From Phialocephala subalpina (lineage: Eukaryota; Ascomycota; Leotiomycetes; Helotiales; Mollisiaceae): a stretch of 64,000 nt of DNA. Position numbers and translations under genes: made by a program. Below the pieces are notes generated by a model. It was not told where the DNA came from. It searched no databases and was given only the letters and a program-made list of their open reading frames with translations. Every line of letters begins with the position of its first letter. The first letter of the stretch is position 1. Location of the stretch: NCBI GenBank assembly GCA_900073065.1, contig FJOG01000004.1:2155025-2219024 (forward strand). Reading direction: 5' to 3'. Shown here in pieces: positions 1 to 10,445 of the stretch.

Positions 1-340
1 TTATAAATTGCCCTTTTTAGATTAATATATATTGAAATTTAAAATATTTTAATTTAAAATAAATTTAATATATTTAAATTATATATTTTTTAAAATTTAA
101 ATATATATATAAATTTTTTAAAGAAATTTGAAATCTTTAAAATATAGTATTTTTTTTGATTTTCGTTGATTTTCGCTTAATTTTAATGTATTTTAATTAA
201 AATTTATTTAATAAAATTTATTGTATATTAAATTTTAATTAAAAACTTAATATTAAAATTAAAAATTCATATAGAAAAATAGTTTTAGAATCCAAATTTA
301 AAGTTTCAAGTTAAAATGTTTATATATTGTAAAATAAATC
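1..340. other. Extremely AT-rich edge
   Basis: Nearly all A and T, with long runs of TTTAAA/AATATATTTAA-like words and almost no C or G until about position 340, where composition changes abruptly to normal. No open reading frame is carried. In filamentous ascomycetes such blocks are commonly the product of repeat-induced point mutation of transposons (established knowledge); that this one has that origin is inference, since no recognisable element remains. It could also be an AT-rich isochore border. Confidence 0.6.
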
Positions 341-627
341 GGCTTTAAAGGTAAATGTACTGATTTCACATATAAAAAATTCACGGACAACCCTTGGAAC
401 CGATTGTACTTCCCCTCGGAGGAACCTGAAGCATCCAGGAACAACTTTGGCTTCAGTGGGCGACGATGGACCTTCAATCCGCATCGGACTATGTTCGAGG
501 CAAACTAATTCATCATACTTCGAGAGAGAGTCGCTTCTCATGGTAGCTTCTACTGAAATTCCGCATGCATGACTGTATGTCATGTTCGTTGTCGTTGCTT
601 TCATTATCCTAGACTCCTCTCATAGAG

Positions 628-1359
628 TCATATCACGACATACTCATCGTCCATAGCCACAGAGAGACCAGTGTCTGGAGACTCCAAGCCAATCTCACTC
701 TTAACCTCTATCCACTCAGATACCTCTTGTATCGTCTGTCGATCTTCGCTTTCTTCCAATTCCTCAGATTTCGAGTCGCATGGGTGAGAACTGTCTCCCT
801 CGAATGCCGGTGGGTTGTGAGCTTGCTCTTGATTCTCCTCTCCGGTTTGGGCTCCAGCTTTGTCGGTTTCGTTCTTCCCAGTGCATCTAGACCCCGTCAC
901 CTCCACCTCCTCTCTCTTCCCCATCTTCCTCCCCCATCTCCCAGGCCTTTTCATCCTCCCCACCCTCTCACTACCCAACATCTTCCTCTTCGTCCCTCTA
1001 ATCAACCCCCTCTTCCCCGCCATATCCGCCCTATGATCCTCCGGCGAAGCCAATTTCGGCCCCGTCCTCGTCCATCCAATTCCACTATCAAACGTCTTCT
1101 TCGCTTCCAGATTATGCCTATACATATTCGCTGACATGTTTTCATATTCTTTCGCTACGATGATTGGATTCCTATCGTACTTGGGGAATTTGAGTTCTCG
1201 GCGCCTGTTCCAGGCAAACCAGGGGTTCCAGTATCCGGACTCGTCGGGTTTTCGAAAGCGGCCTTCGCCTGGCACTCGAGGGGCTTTTTTGTGTGGGTGT
1301 GGTTTGGGGTTTGAGTGTCTGTAGCCTCGATCGCGATTTTGGGTGCTGTGGCCAGCCAT
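628..1359 (-). CDS. Hypothetical basic/acidic protein, 243 aa
   Basis: One uninterrupted reading frame starting at an ATG (1359). I do not recognise a family. The N-terminal half is rich in Arg, Lys, His, Pro and Trp (a segment around residues 40-60 reads GYWNPWFAWNRRRELKFP), the middle is strongly basic, and the last 90 residues are Glu/Ser-rich, giving a charge-polarised, probably disordered protein. No signal peptide, membrane segment or catalytic motif is visible. It sits between the AT-rich edge and a broken HET gene, a setting typical of lineage-specific genes. A longer shadow frame on the plus strand over 727-1134 is low complexity and less convincing. The call as a real gene rests only on length and ATG start. 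Confidence 0.4.
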   Translation of the reverse strand: MAGHSTQNRDRGYRHSNPKPHPHKKAPRVPGEGRFRKPDESGYWNPWFAWNRRRELKFPKYDRNPIIVAKEYENMSANMYRHNLEAKKTFDSGIGWTRTGPKLASPEDHRADMAGKRGLIRGTKRKMLGSERVGRMKRPGRWGRKMGKREEVEVTGSRCTGKNETDKAGAQTGEENQEQAHNPPAFEGDSSHPCDSKSEELEESEDRQTIQEVSEWIEVKSEIGLESPDTGLSVAMDDEYVVI

Positions 1360-1824
1360 TGCTTTGATGTCGGCGATTGATTTCTTGGTATTTGTTTGTG
1401 ATGGGAAGATTCGGAGAATCCGGGGTAAAGTTTGAATTTAATCAGGAACGAAGTGGTCAAGACTTGATGTTCTGTTAGTGAGTCACGCCGGTCAAAGGAA
1501 GACCCCTATTTTAGCGAGGCTTTGCGAAGCAGCTGTGCCCTCTAGGACCCATGTTTGACGTCACCTGATATGAGCCTCGCCAGCTTCCCTGAATATTGGT
1601 TGGGCAGGGAGGGTATTCCTGGAGATGGAGTGAGATACAAAAAATCCACCTTTCGAGGACATAACTCTTAGCCGGAAGTATCCCTATTTCGAAGCGAAGG
1701 ATTCTTGGCAAACGCTGTGAAGCAACTGACCACCAAGGCACAGCTGACTTCCTGGCATAATTAAGAGTAAAACCCAACAGAAAGGAGGGGAAAGATGTGC
1801 GACAAATTAGTGATGCTTCGCGGT
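1360..1824. other. Intergenic, nothing recognised
   Basis: No supportable gene or structured element. The minus-strand frames here are short and lack family resemblance; the 1511-1824 part may contain the 3' trailer of the HET relic. Confidence 0.4.
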
Positions 1825-3707
1825 CTACCGGATTAAGATATCTTGTTTGGGTATTGCTTTGACAGAAACACTCCAAGACTTGTGAGCATCTACTCCCATA
1901 CTCAGCGGGAATGACAGAAATCCTATGCGAGTAAATTGACCTTGTGCACATTCGTTCAAGATCAAGCCGCAACACGGAAGCGCACTTGGTAAACTGCGTG
2001 TCCAGTTCAACAGGAAAACGTACTTGGCTTCATCGTCACCAAATGTCTTTTGCACAAACGTTCGACTATAGCTTTCACGTCGCTGTTGGTCGGCGCTCAT
2101 GTCGTTGCTCCAAGTCTCAGCTGTCAAATCCAAGCTAATGTTGGTGCAGAAGGATCCAAAGAGCGTGTGGTAGCTATAACCGTTGATTGGAAGTATATGC
2201 CCACAGATTTTTAGCTCAGTAGTTGTCATGTTGCTAAACGGGTCGTTGTTTGGTTGAGAAGTGATTGAATAGTCCAATATTTCAACCTCGGGGAAGTCCC
2301 CTGGTTTTATCATGAATTCCACCTCGATACCGACCGAGATCCAGGACCAGGTCACCAGTTGCCAGGCTGGTGGGTGTTGGTTCAGATCGTATTTCCTCTG
2401 CCAGCATAAATGCTCGATGAAAAGGTGAGACCAACAACCAGCATAGTAGGATATGTTGTAGCGGGCTATCATGTGTTCGTCAATTGCTTTGGTCGTTTCC
2501 CAAAAGTCCTGCGCCATCTGTAACAGCTGTGCCCAACCACCAGCACCGAGGCTCTTGTCGTTGGTGGCTCGAGGGGGCTTGTTTGACTCATTTAACGGCC
2601 GTAAGAAGGGATGTGCTTTTCGCTGAATATGCTTCGCAACAGCAGCTATAGCAAGGAAGCGGTCCTCGACAAAGTGAGCTTGCGTTTACTGTACTCGGTG
2701 GCGATATCGGTCCACGCTTCATGCAGAAAGACACGCTCGCTCATATTGTATCTCCCAAAAATAGGGGTTGGCGGAGGTCGTGACGACTGTTATATATAGG
2801 AAGTGTTACTTGGGAGTATGGTAAATCTCTGCCGATCTTCGCAGAATGTACGTGCAGATGCACAATTCCAGCGTACCTCCTCACCAAATATTAGAGATCG
2901 AGTGGATAGGAGAGGCATGCAAGGCCCAACCACGAGAGTACAGCGGCTCCTGCGTTGCTTTGATCTCGCGAGGGTAAACTTGTATAGTCCCTCTCCGCTG
3001 ACTTGGATATCAAACTTTCGCTCGCTACCCTGTCCTTAAAAGGCGCTCACTAAGATCTCGTCGTCAAGCAAGAGCGGAAGATGGACGGTACTGGCTTGGG
3101 CAGTGGTTTGTAGTCCAGAAATCCACATTCAACCCCTGGAGAGTTTGCTGCAACGATCGTGATGATCGCATTCTGGTATACGTTACCCATTCTAGTGATC
3201 TCTGCGTCCTTGTCCTCCCTATCGTCTTGAACAATGCATAAAGCATCAACCCATAGGTAACGCAGACCGAGGTTGCGAGTCGTTGTCACGGCATCTTTTA
3301 GCGTCCGTGGTAGAGCATTGAAGTCGATACTGAGAATGTAATTTGGCAAGGACGCCTTTGTGGTCGTAAAATTTTGACAATAACCCCAGCAGTAGCTCAA
3401 GGCACCGTACCCAAAGACCTCCTCCTCGCCTGGAACGTATGGTTTCATGTTGCCTTCCTGAACATTCGAGGACTCTGGTCGGCACCGTGGAGTAGCAGTA
3501 TTTCGTATCCACCTTTTCACAATAATAGTGTCCATTAAATTCGGCATCATAGAAATCCATTTCCGGGTCACCCGAGACGCATTCTTGGAGCATTTTCTGG
3601 GCACGCTCTATAACCTGACGACTTTTCAGGTCTGAGCAAATGGGCTCATTTGTGTACTGAAAAGCAGGGTCATCTGTCGAATTCGTTAACGTCGAGAACG
3701 GGTCCAA
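1825..3707 (-). pseudogene. HET-domain (heterokaryon incompatibility) relic
   Basis: Reading leftwards, pieces of one HET protein appear in order but in different frames. Near 3480 is the VPTRVLEC entry to the domain; 3050-3420 holds the hallmark blocks ALSYCWG, LPRTLKDAV, LGLRYLWVDALCI and AIITIVAANS; about 2800-2950 reads LLSTRSLIFGEEVRWNCAS; about 2670-2740 reads FLHEAWTDIATEYSKRKLT; 1825-2670 reads EDRFLAIAAVAKHI and the long C-terminal region. Between the pieces lie at least three frame changes (near 3465, 3050 and 2665) and a TAA after VSAF (near 3027), none explained by a plausible intron. No ATG opens the N-terminal piece. Intact HET proteins trigger cell death on fusion of incompatible hyphae (family knowledge); this copy should make no full product. 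Sequencing error is unlikely to explain so many lesions. Confidence 0.8.
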
Positions 3708-4346
3708 ACTTTGGAGCAGGCACCAATTTCAGCGCGGATGACGGAGACGGATTCCTTTTGGGCGGAGTTCCAAATATCAACAACCTGCTATCCCATCAGG
3801 CATGCTCGTGAGTAGAGGATAGTGAGGGTGGCCTGGGCTAAAGTTGCGCAAGCAAAATGTGAAAAGTGCACACAGAGAGGGAGGAGGCTGAAACAAGATG
3901 TGGAGGCACCTGACCTGCATGAGCTGACACAGCAAGTCTAGAGGCCCTGAACGCGTTACCGAACGCAAAGCCATCTTCGAAACACCTGGGGATCGTTGAA
4001 GTTGCGAACTTTGTAGCGCACTCCAGCTGGAGACTAGACAAATGAATCGATGAAAAGAAAGAGGAACCAGATGTAAGCTAGGCAAAGATGATCACGAAAA
4101 GAACATGAAATAACAAATCTGGAGCGCCCCTTAAGGCTTGTAGAACGCTGGAATTCCTTTTCGACCGGCGTCTTGAATCATTCCAGTAGTGTTTATACAT
4201 TTCGGCCACGCATAACCTCCTTTTGATATGCACAATAGAATACATTGCTCGTTCGCCGAGCACCCGGGCTTGCGTCCCTGACCCATTCTTGGTGTTCGAC
4301 GCAATCAGGTTCGATACAGCTTCCTCGTCCAAGACATGGGATGCGC
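3708..4346. other. Intergenic, nothing recognised
   Basis: Between the HET relic and the 3' end of the bL21m gene. Short frames only, none with family resemblance or a credible start. Confidence 0.4.
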
Positions 4347-5015
4347 CTATTCGCCCTCTCTCAGCTCATCCAAATTCTTGACTCTCAACTCCGCAATCTT
4401 CAAAATCGTGAACTTATGCTTGCTCCTAACCGTCTTCACCTTCCTATTCCTCCGCTTCGTCTTCTCCTTAATCCTCATCGGTTCTGCCTCCGTCCCCATA
4501 ACTCTCGCTCTGCATCTGAAAATCCTCTCGTCCAAATATGGTGTTCCCTTCAGCGTATAATCTCTCGATCCAATACTCGAAGCTCGATTTAGTCTCAGAA
4601 CATCGCCTGGGACCACACCTGGCATTTGAAATGGTAGTCGAACAGTATCTCCTTCGCGGACAAGATATGGCTTGCCGTGAATATGGATGCTGACGTAGTG
4701 CTCTGGTTGAGCTGCGAGAAGAGGCAGCATTTCCTTGATGGAGGCATCGAGCGTAAGGGGCGTTGAAGGTTTCGGAGGCGGTAATGGTACTGATCGTAGG
4801 ATCGGTTTCTTGACAGGAGAAGGAGGTATTGCAGAGCCTGCAGTTCCAGTCTGAGCTATTAAATCGGAGAGTGCTGCTGAATCTGGTGGTGGTTCGACAT
4901 GCTGGCTGGTCGAATTAAAGTATCGAGCTCGGCAGGGGAGGAGGAATGTGGGTGGCAATGCGGAGGGAAGTGTTCGTGAGTCCAAGATGGACCGTCTGAT
5001 CGTTCTGCTGAACAT
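4347..5015 (-). CDS. Mitochondrial large ribosomal subunit protein bL21m
   Basis: A single exon of 222 aa from the ATG at 5015 to a TAG at 4347. The frame runs further upstream but without an ATG, and the residues after 5015 (MFSRTIRRS) look like the start of a mitochondrial presequence: Arg/Ser-rich, no acids, followed by a Pro/Ser linker. From about residue 100 the bL21 fold is clear: a segment HIHGKPYLVREGDTVRLPF followed by PGDVLRLNR, and a basic C-terminal tail KTKRRNRKVKTVRSKHKFT typical of L21 for rRNA contact. The yeast counterpart is Mrpl49 (family knowledge). It works in the matrix in mitoribosomal translation. It is divergent from NSA2, with only 226 bp between start codons, so the two ribosome-related genes may share a promoter. 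Confidence 0.88.
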   Translation of the reverse strand: MFSRTIRRSILDSRTLPSALPPTFLLPCRARYFNSTSQHVEPPPDSAALSDLIAQTGTAGSAIPPSPVKKPILRSVPLPPPKPSTPLTLDASIKEMLPLLAAQPEHYVSIHIHGKPYLVREGDTVRLPFQMPGVVPGDVLRLNRASSIGSRDYTLKGTPYLDERIFRCRARVMGTEAEPMRIKEKTKRRNRKVKTVRSKHKFTILKIAELRVKNLDELREGE

Positions 5016-5241
5016 CTTGAAGGATGGTAGGCTGTTCTGCACGACCAATTCATCGAGATTGGAAGTTCGTGGTGTTCTTTACAAGGATGCATATTTGAAG
5101 TACACTAGTCCCAGATAGTAGCTAGCGTCAACCTTAAATGAAATCTCGAGATATCTTTTTTATCGCGATCGTGATAGAGGCAGCCCACTACGAACTGGAC
5201 GCCCTCTTTTTTTCAAACCCTCAACATATTGATTGCCCATC
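5016..5241. promoter_or_regulatory. Divergent promoter bL21m/NSA2
   Basis: 226 bp between two start codons on opposite strands, serving a mitochondrial ribosomal protein and a cytosolic 60S assembly factor. Contains an AT-richer stretch around 5130-5165. Co-regulation is inference. Confidence 0.5.
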
Positions 5242-7364
5242 ATGCCTCAAAATGAGTAAGTGAAGATCTTGTATTCTATTCTGCCGTCTTCTTGTGCTAA
5301 CTCGATCCTCAGGTACATGGACAGATGGCGCAAACTCCATGGGAGACGGGTATGACCATTCCTGCCAGGCCTCACGAGTCGAAGTTTTTGAACTAATGGG
5401 CAACAAAAGCTGGATCACGAGGAACGTACGAGAAAGAAGGCCGCTCGACAGGGTCATCGAGACAGCGAGGATGCCCAAAAGCTCACGGGTAGGTCACATC
5501 TTCCACTCCAGGACATGCAACATTATCTGGAGATGTCGAACCGTGTACTGACTCTCAGTCTAGGGCTCAGGGCGAAGCTTCTCCATCAGAAGAAGAGAAA
5601 GGAGAAGATACAGATGAAGAAGCAGATCAAGGCACATGCAAGTCTCATTTCTATACTGTTGGGCTATGGGGCTCTCTTGTTACAGTGCTAACAAGATTGC
5701 AGGAAGAGAGAAATGTCAAATCATCTGCGCCTGCGGAACCTTCAAGTACACCTCTGCCACAATATTTGCTCGATCGATCCAATCCTACGAATGCGAAGGC
5801 TTTGAGTAGTGCCAGTACGTCGAATCCTGCCCTTATGTTATCGGTATATTGACTGACCCTGTTTTCAGTCAAGAACAAACGAAATGAGAAAGCCGCAAAG
5901 TTTTCCGTGCCAATTCCGAAAGTCAGAGGGATTGCGGAGGAGGAGTATGTGACCCCTTCTTATGTTGCAATGTCATGGATTTTCTCGTGGCATTCTCCCA
6001 GAACTTTCTTAAAAGGCCAATTGCTGACTCTGTCTTCCAGAATGTTCAAGGTTGTGAAGGTTTGTTGTTCGAAAATAATGTTATAGGACGAAATTTTGAC
6101 GGTACATTAGACAGGAAAGAAAACTGCAAAGAAAGGGTGGAAACGTATGATAACCAAACCAACATTTGTTGGTCCCGGTTTGTAATCCCACAATGACCTA
6201 TTACCTTTGCAAATCAGTTCTAACTTTCTCTGCAGACTTTACCAGACGACCGGTACGTGCGAATTTATTGGAGAAAAATCCCTTCCTTTCGAGTTGTCTC
6301 TGGGGCTGCTCTAAAGCAGTATACTCCAAGAATATGCATCCTTGCTCTCGAAATATGCAAAAGCGGCAAATTGACCCCGATGTTTTGATCTAGGTTAAAT
6401 ATGAGCGCTTCATCAGACCCATGGGTCTTCGGTACAAGAAGGTAAGGGAGGACCCCTTTCTTATGATACAGGTCTTTCTGCAATCATATGTCTCAAGATC
6501 ATTTTTGACAATAACCAGGCGAATGTTACCCATTCAGAACTAGGTGGTAAGCAATACCTCTCTTTGTCTCGCCTCTTCGATTTTCTGTGTTGGGCGCTCC
6601 CGAGCGGGTTTCAGACCTTCTGCCTATTGCGCTTTTCTAAAAGCATGTGACTAATTTGTTGCAGTGACTGTGCAACTGCCAATCATTTCTGTCAAGAAGA
6701 ATCCTCAGAATGTAAGTATACTCAAACCCTCCCACAAGGAACGTTTCACTGATCTATTTCGCAGCCGATGTATACGCAACTGGGCGTCCTCACGAAGGGT
6801 AAGTCGACTTCCTCTGAGCCATATTTTCTTTTCGCCAGTCCTCACGAGTTCTACTCGCTGCAAGCCCGGGGAAGCATACATTTCACTCGCAGAACAATCC
6901 CGATATTATCGAAAGAGGTATACTGACTCCAAGATGTCTAGGTACCATCATCGAAGTACGTATAATGTCATTCTAAACTGTGGGGATTCGAAGTCTTAGG
7001 GCTGTCCCAAGAGTTGTCGTGCAAACGAACCATACGCCATTGTTCTCGTTTCTTAGAAGCCAAGCTCTGAGCGCCTTCAGACTTCTCGAGAACGTACCAT
7101 GCTAACCTTGTGGTCAGGTTAATGTCAGTGAACTTGGATTGGTGACCGCCGGTGGCAAAGTCGTATGGGTATGTTGCTCTCCTCCACCTAGCATGGGATC
7201 AACACTCCTTCGTCCGCGGAGAGCGGGTGATGATATACTCGGGGGGATTCCACCCTTGCAAACGTCGTTCGAGATACTAACACTGTTCATTGTAGGGACG
7301 ATGGGCACAGATCACAAACAATTGTGAAAATGACGGCTGCGTAAATGCTGTCCTACTTGTCTGA
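5242..7364 (+). CDS. NSA2: Ribosome biogenesis protein NSA2 (eS8 family)
   Basis: Sixteen exons can be placed: 5242-5255, 5313-5349, 5410-5488, 5564-5637, 5703-5814, 5869-5944, 6041-6059, 6111-6177, 6236-6252, 6394-6441, 6519-6546, 6665-6711, 6765-6798, 6942-6955, 7118-7168, 7296-7364. They sum to 786 nt = 261 aa, the length of yeast Nsa2, with every phase consistent. The product begins MPQNEYMDRWRKLHGRR and contains the diagnostic PTFVGPDFTRRPVKYERFI, RPMGLRYKK and VTAGGKVVWGRWAQITNN blocks. Nsa2 is a nucleolar factor required for 27SB pre-rRNA processing in 60S assembly (established). Intron 4 (5638-5702) has a GC-AG border inside the strong donor AT|GCAAGT with a TGCTAAC branch site; all others are GT-AG. 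Four exons are only 14-19 nt long. Shares a 226-bp divergent promoter with bL21m. Confidence 0.95.
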
Positions 7365-7733
7365 TATCCCGAGGTTCTCATTTTCAGTCTGATGCATCGC
7401 AAGGAGTTTTGGGCGCAGGGTCTACAGAAAAGCATGGGAAAAGAATCTGCTTTGATACAGGAAGGAGGCAAAGCTAGATCATCTCCAAGATGAACATGAC
7501 GAGACTTTTCAGAATGAAGTCCATTTGTGGCGGTTTGGCTGAATGATTACGATGGTGTTCAATTGGTAGGTGTGATTGGCCAGTTCGTAAGGTCGTTGGG
7601 AAGGGTCCAGTTTTCCTCGCCACAATCTTCAGCTCCCGCACGCGTCCAGACTAGGCACCACCTTAGAGTAGATCTCTAGCCAATACAAACAAGATAATAA
7701 CCTCACTTACCCTCGAGATGTAATTTTCGACAG
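7365..7733. other. Intergenic, promoter of the hydrolase
   Basis: Tandem (same-strand) gap between NSA2 and the alpha/beta hydrolase. No gene or structured element seen. Confidence 0.4.
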
Positions 7734-9039
7734 ATGCGATTCCTGAAGTCAAAACTCAAACCAACCATGTCAATCTCCATCACCCCAGCCGAGGAGCAAG
7801 CCATCGGCAGGCTAGCCCCACGAAAGCTACATCAAATATTCACCCTCCCAGCAACAGATAAACATGAAGCCTTGAAAGTGAGCTATTCAATTGCTGGGCC
7901 AGAGGCTGGCGAAGACGTGCCAACGATCTTGTTTTGTGGCGGGATGTTTGGCGGCCGCTGGCTGGCACCTTGGCATAATTTCTACGCTGAGAAGGAGAGA
8001 GTGAGATTAATCTTCATAGATCGGTAAGTGATCCAAGGTGCTTCCGAACGTCTCCTCTGCTCTCTTCTTCGTCCGATGAAAGTAAATGATGATGACGGTC
8101 CCAACACTTGATCAACCCCCCTTTCATCCTTCACCGACCACTTCCCCTCAAAGCTCACTAACAACCCCCCACAGACCCGGATTCGGAGGCTCCACCCCCG
8201 TTGCCATATCCCGCCGAATCCCCACCTTCCTAGAAACTGTCCCAGCCCTCTTCTCCCACCTCCGCATCCCCCACATCCACCTCGCCTCTCACTCCTCCGG
8301 CACAATCTTTGCCCTCAACCTTTTGACCCACCGTCCCGACCTTCTCTATCCAGATAACCCAACAGTAACCTTCTTCTCCCCCTGGGTCCACCAATCCATC
8401 ACCTCCGTCTCTTTCCTCTCGCTCGCTGCCATCCTCCCAAACAGCTTGTTGAATAATTGGGATAGTATCACTGGGTTTATGATGTTGAAAGCTAGTCCCG
8501 CGTTCGCGAGCTCGTCGGGAGCTATTAGCGCCATTACGGGATCGTTTAAGGGGAGTTTGAGTAAAGAGGAAGAAGGGAAGAAGAGGGCAGAGGAGGATAG
8601 GAAGTGTAGGGAGTGTTATGGGATGACGTTGAAAGAGAAGGAAGAACTGGATAAGATAGTGTTTAAATTCGCATTTGCGGAAAATACGAAGGGGGGTAAT
8701 GATGAGGCTCGTCTTTGCTTGAAATCGGTAGAAGGATGTCATTGGGATGCTTGTGAGGATTACGAAGCTTGCGTGTTGAAGTTGAAAGGGGATTGGGAGA
8801 AGAGGGTTCAAGAGGGAGGGAAGAAATTAAAGGTGAAGATCATCTTTGGAGAAGAGGATGCGATGATTGGTGTCAAAGGCAGGAACTATTGGGACAATTG
8901 TTGGACTGATCAAAGGTGTGGTGGCGGGATGGAAGCGGTTTGTATGGAGGTGGGGACGGGGAATCATGACAGTGTGCTTGATTATACGAAGGGAGGAATT
9001 CAGGAGTTGTATAAGGCAGTGAAGGCTGAGAGGATATAG
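7734..9039 (+). CDS. Alpha/beta hydrolase fold protein
   Basis: Two exons, 7734-8023 and 8175-9039 (384 aa), joined across a GT-AG intron so that FIDR continues as PGFGGSTPVA. The N-terminal half has the alpha/beta-hydrolase layout: a strand with LFCGGMFGGRWLAPWHNFY (oxyanion region), FIDRPGFGGS after the next strand, then HIHLASHSSGTIFALNL with the nucleophile elbow S-H-S-S-G (the usual G-x-S-x-G with Ser at the first position). The late segment VKIIFGEEDAMIG supplies the likely acid (Asp) and GTGNHDSVLDY the likely catalytic His. No signal peptide, so cytosolic. A second in-frame ATG at 7767 is an alternative start. Substrate is not predictable; esterase or lipase-like activity is inference. 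Confidence 0.8.
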
Positions 9040-9291
9040 GGATTCAAGAACAATCTTGACTGATCTGATTTCTTATCTTTAGACTATGGCGAGCGTACTC
9101 GATGGGAGTTCTGAAGAAGGGGCAAAGAGGAAACAAGACCAAAGCTGAAACTGAGAAGGATCTTCATTACTCTTTGTATCTCTTGGCACATATAGGGCTC
9201 TGATGTATTCTTGGTTCAATCGAATCTACTTCGCGTTATCGTTTCCTCGTGGTTCCGCTGCCTTCAAGTAACAATTACTTGCTGGTATCTT

Positions 9292-10445
9292 TCATTCTGG
9301 TGCTCCAGGTGCAAGGAAAGGACAAGCCGCTGGCGTAGCAGAAGCCATCTCAGCATGCCCAGCCGGCCCGGAAGTCGGAACAACCAACCCAGTCCCCAAT
9401 TCTGAGCTTGTCTCCGTCATCCCAGGCGGGAAGATGCCCGTTCTCGGACTCCCCGAGCCAGTAATCAAACCACCCTCATACTCCTGCTTAGCAGCAAGAT
9501 GCCCATCTGGTTCCTTCACTTCCTCGTCATCACCGTGAAGTTGTGTTGTGATATCCTCTCCTGGCTTGGGAACATGAATTGTTCGGGTAACAGCTCCGGT
9601 AGGTGCGATCTGGCGGAACATTTCCATGGGATCGAACCATGTTTCGACAGATTGGAGGCGGACTTTATCGTCTACTTTGGCGACTGTGATGCCTTGGATG
9701 TCGATTTTTCTGCCGTGGGCTTTAGCTGTGACTTTCTCGCCTTTGCTGGTAGTATGTTAGTAAATGAAGCGTGGGGGAAAATATTGGCTTACTCATTGAA
9801 CCCAACATAATCGTTCTTCATCTCTCCCCAATGCCGCCATTTGAATGCAACGACAGGTGGACCGCTGTAAACCTCCAAGACTTCCCAAGCAAATGTCGGC
9901 ATCATACGCTTGAACGTTTTGTGGCTCGATTTAAAGTCTGAGTTGGTTGGATCATAGTAGTCGTTTGGTGTGATGATTGCATTGTAGGTTCCAACTGTCA
10001 GCATATGCTCCGCTGTCTGAGGTGGTCCACCATTGATGGAGAAAGTGTAGTTCGGTCGGTCGATTGTCCGCCAGTCATCTATTTCTGGTTTGAAAGACGC
10101 TTCTACCTCCCAATTCTTGACCAAGTTCTCAACAAGGTTTGGCAAACTGGCTGCTTCGTGGCTCTTGGTCTTGGCTGTTGAAAGTCAGTAGGATACTAGA
10201 GGTGAGGGAGACAACAAGACAATTGGAAAGATTTCCGATGAGGAAACAACTACAATTCTCCCGTAATTTATTTCTTTGAGAATGTACTTACTCGCCTCAT
10301 ACACTTTTCGAGTGGTCGAGTAGTCTGGCGCCTTCCCATACCTCCACCTAGCACTATCATCCTTCAATGTCGCATTTGGATCGAGAAGGTAATCTGGCAA
10401 GCCAGGTATCTCCGTTGGAGGTGCTTGCACGTTTGCTGCTGCCAT
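9292..10445 (-). CDS. SnoaL/NTF2-like pathogen-related protein
   Basis: Three exons, 10292-10445, 9793-10174 and 9292-9745, giving 329 aa with consistent phases. The ATG at 10445 opens MAAANVQAPPTEIPGLPDYL; upstream codons are possible but the family starts here as I recall it. Core features: KWRYGKAPDYS-like entry, NLVKNWEVEASFKPEIDDWRT, NYTFSINGGPP, SHKTFKRMMPTFAWEVLEVY, VVAFKWRHWGEMKNDYVGFN and ETWFDPMEMFRQIAP. This matches fungal proteins annotated as pathogen-related, which resemble plant pathogen-induced proteins and polyketide-cyclase-type SnoaL folds (family knowledge); their biochemical role is not established. A roughly 90-residue Pro/Gly/Thr-rich tail follows the fold. No signal peptide. 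Confidence 0.82.

Noticed and set aside
727..1134. Plus-strand Pro/His-rich frame
   Set aside because: Low-complexity shadow of the minus-strand hypothetical gene.
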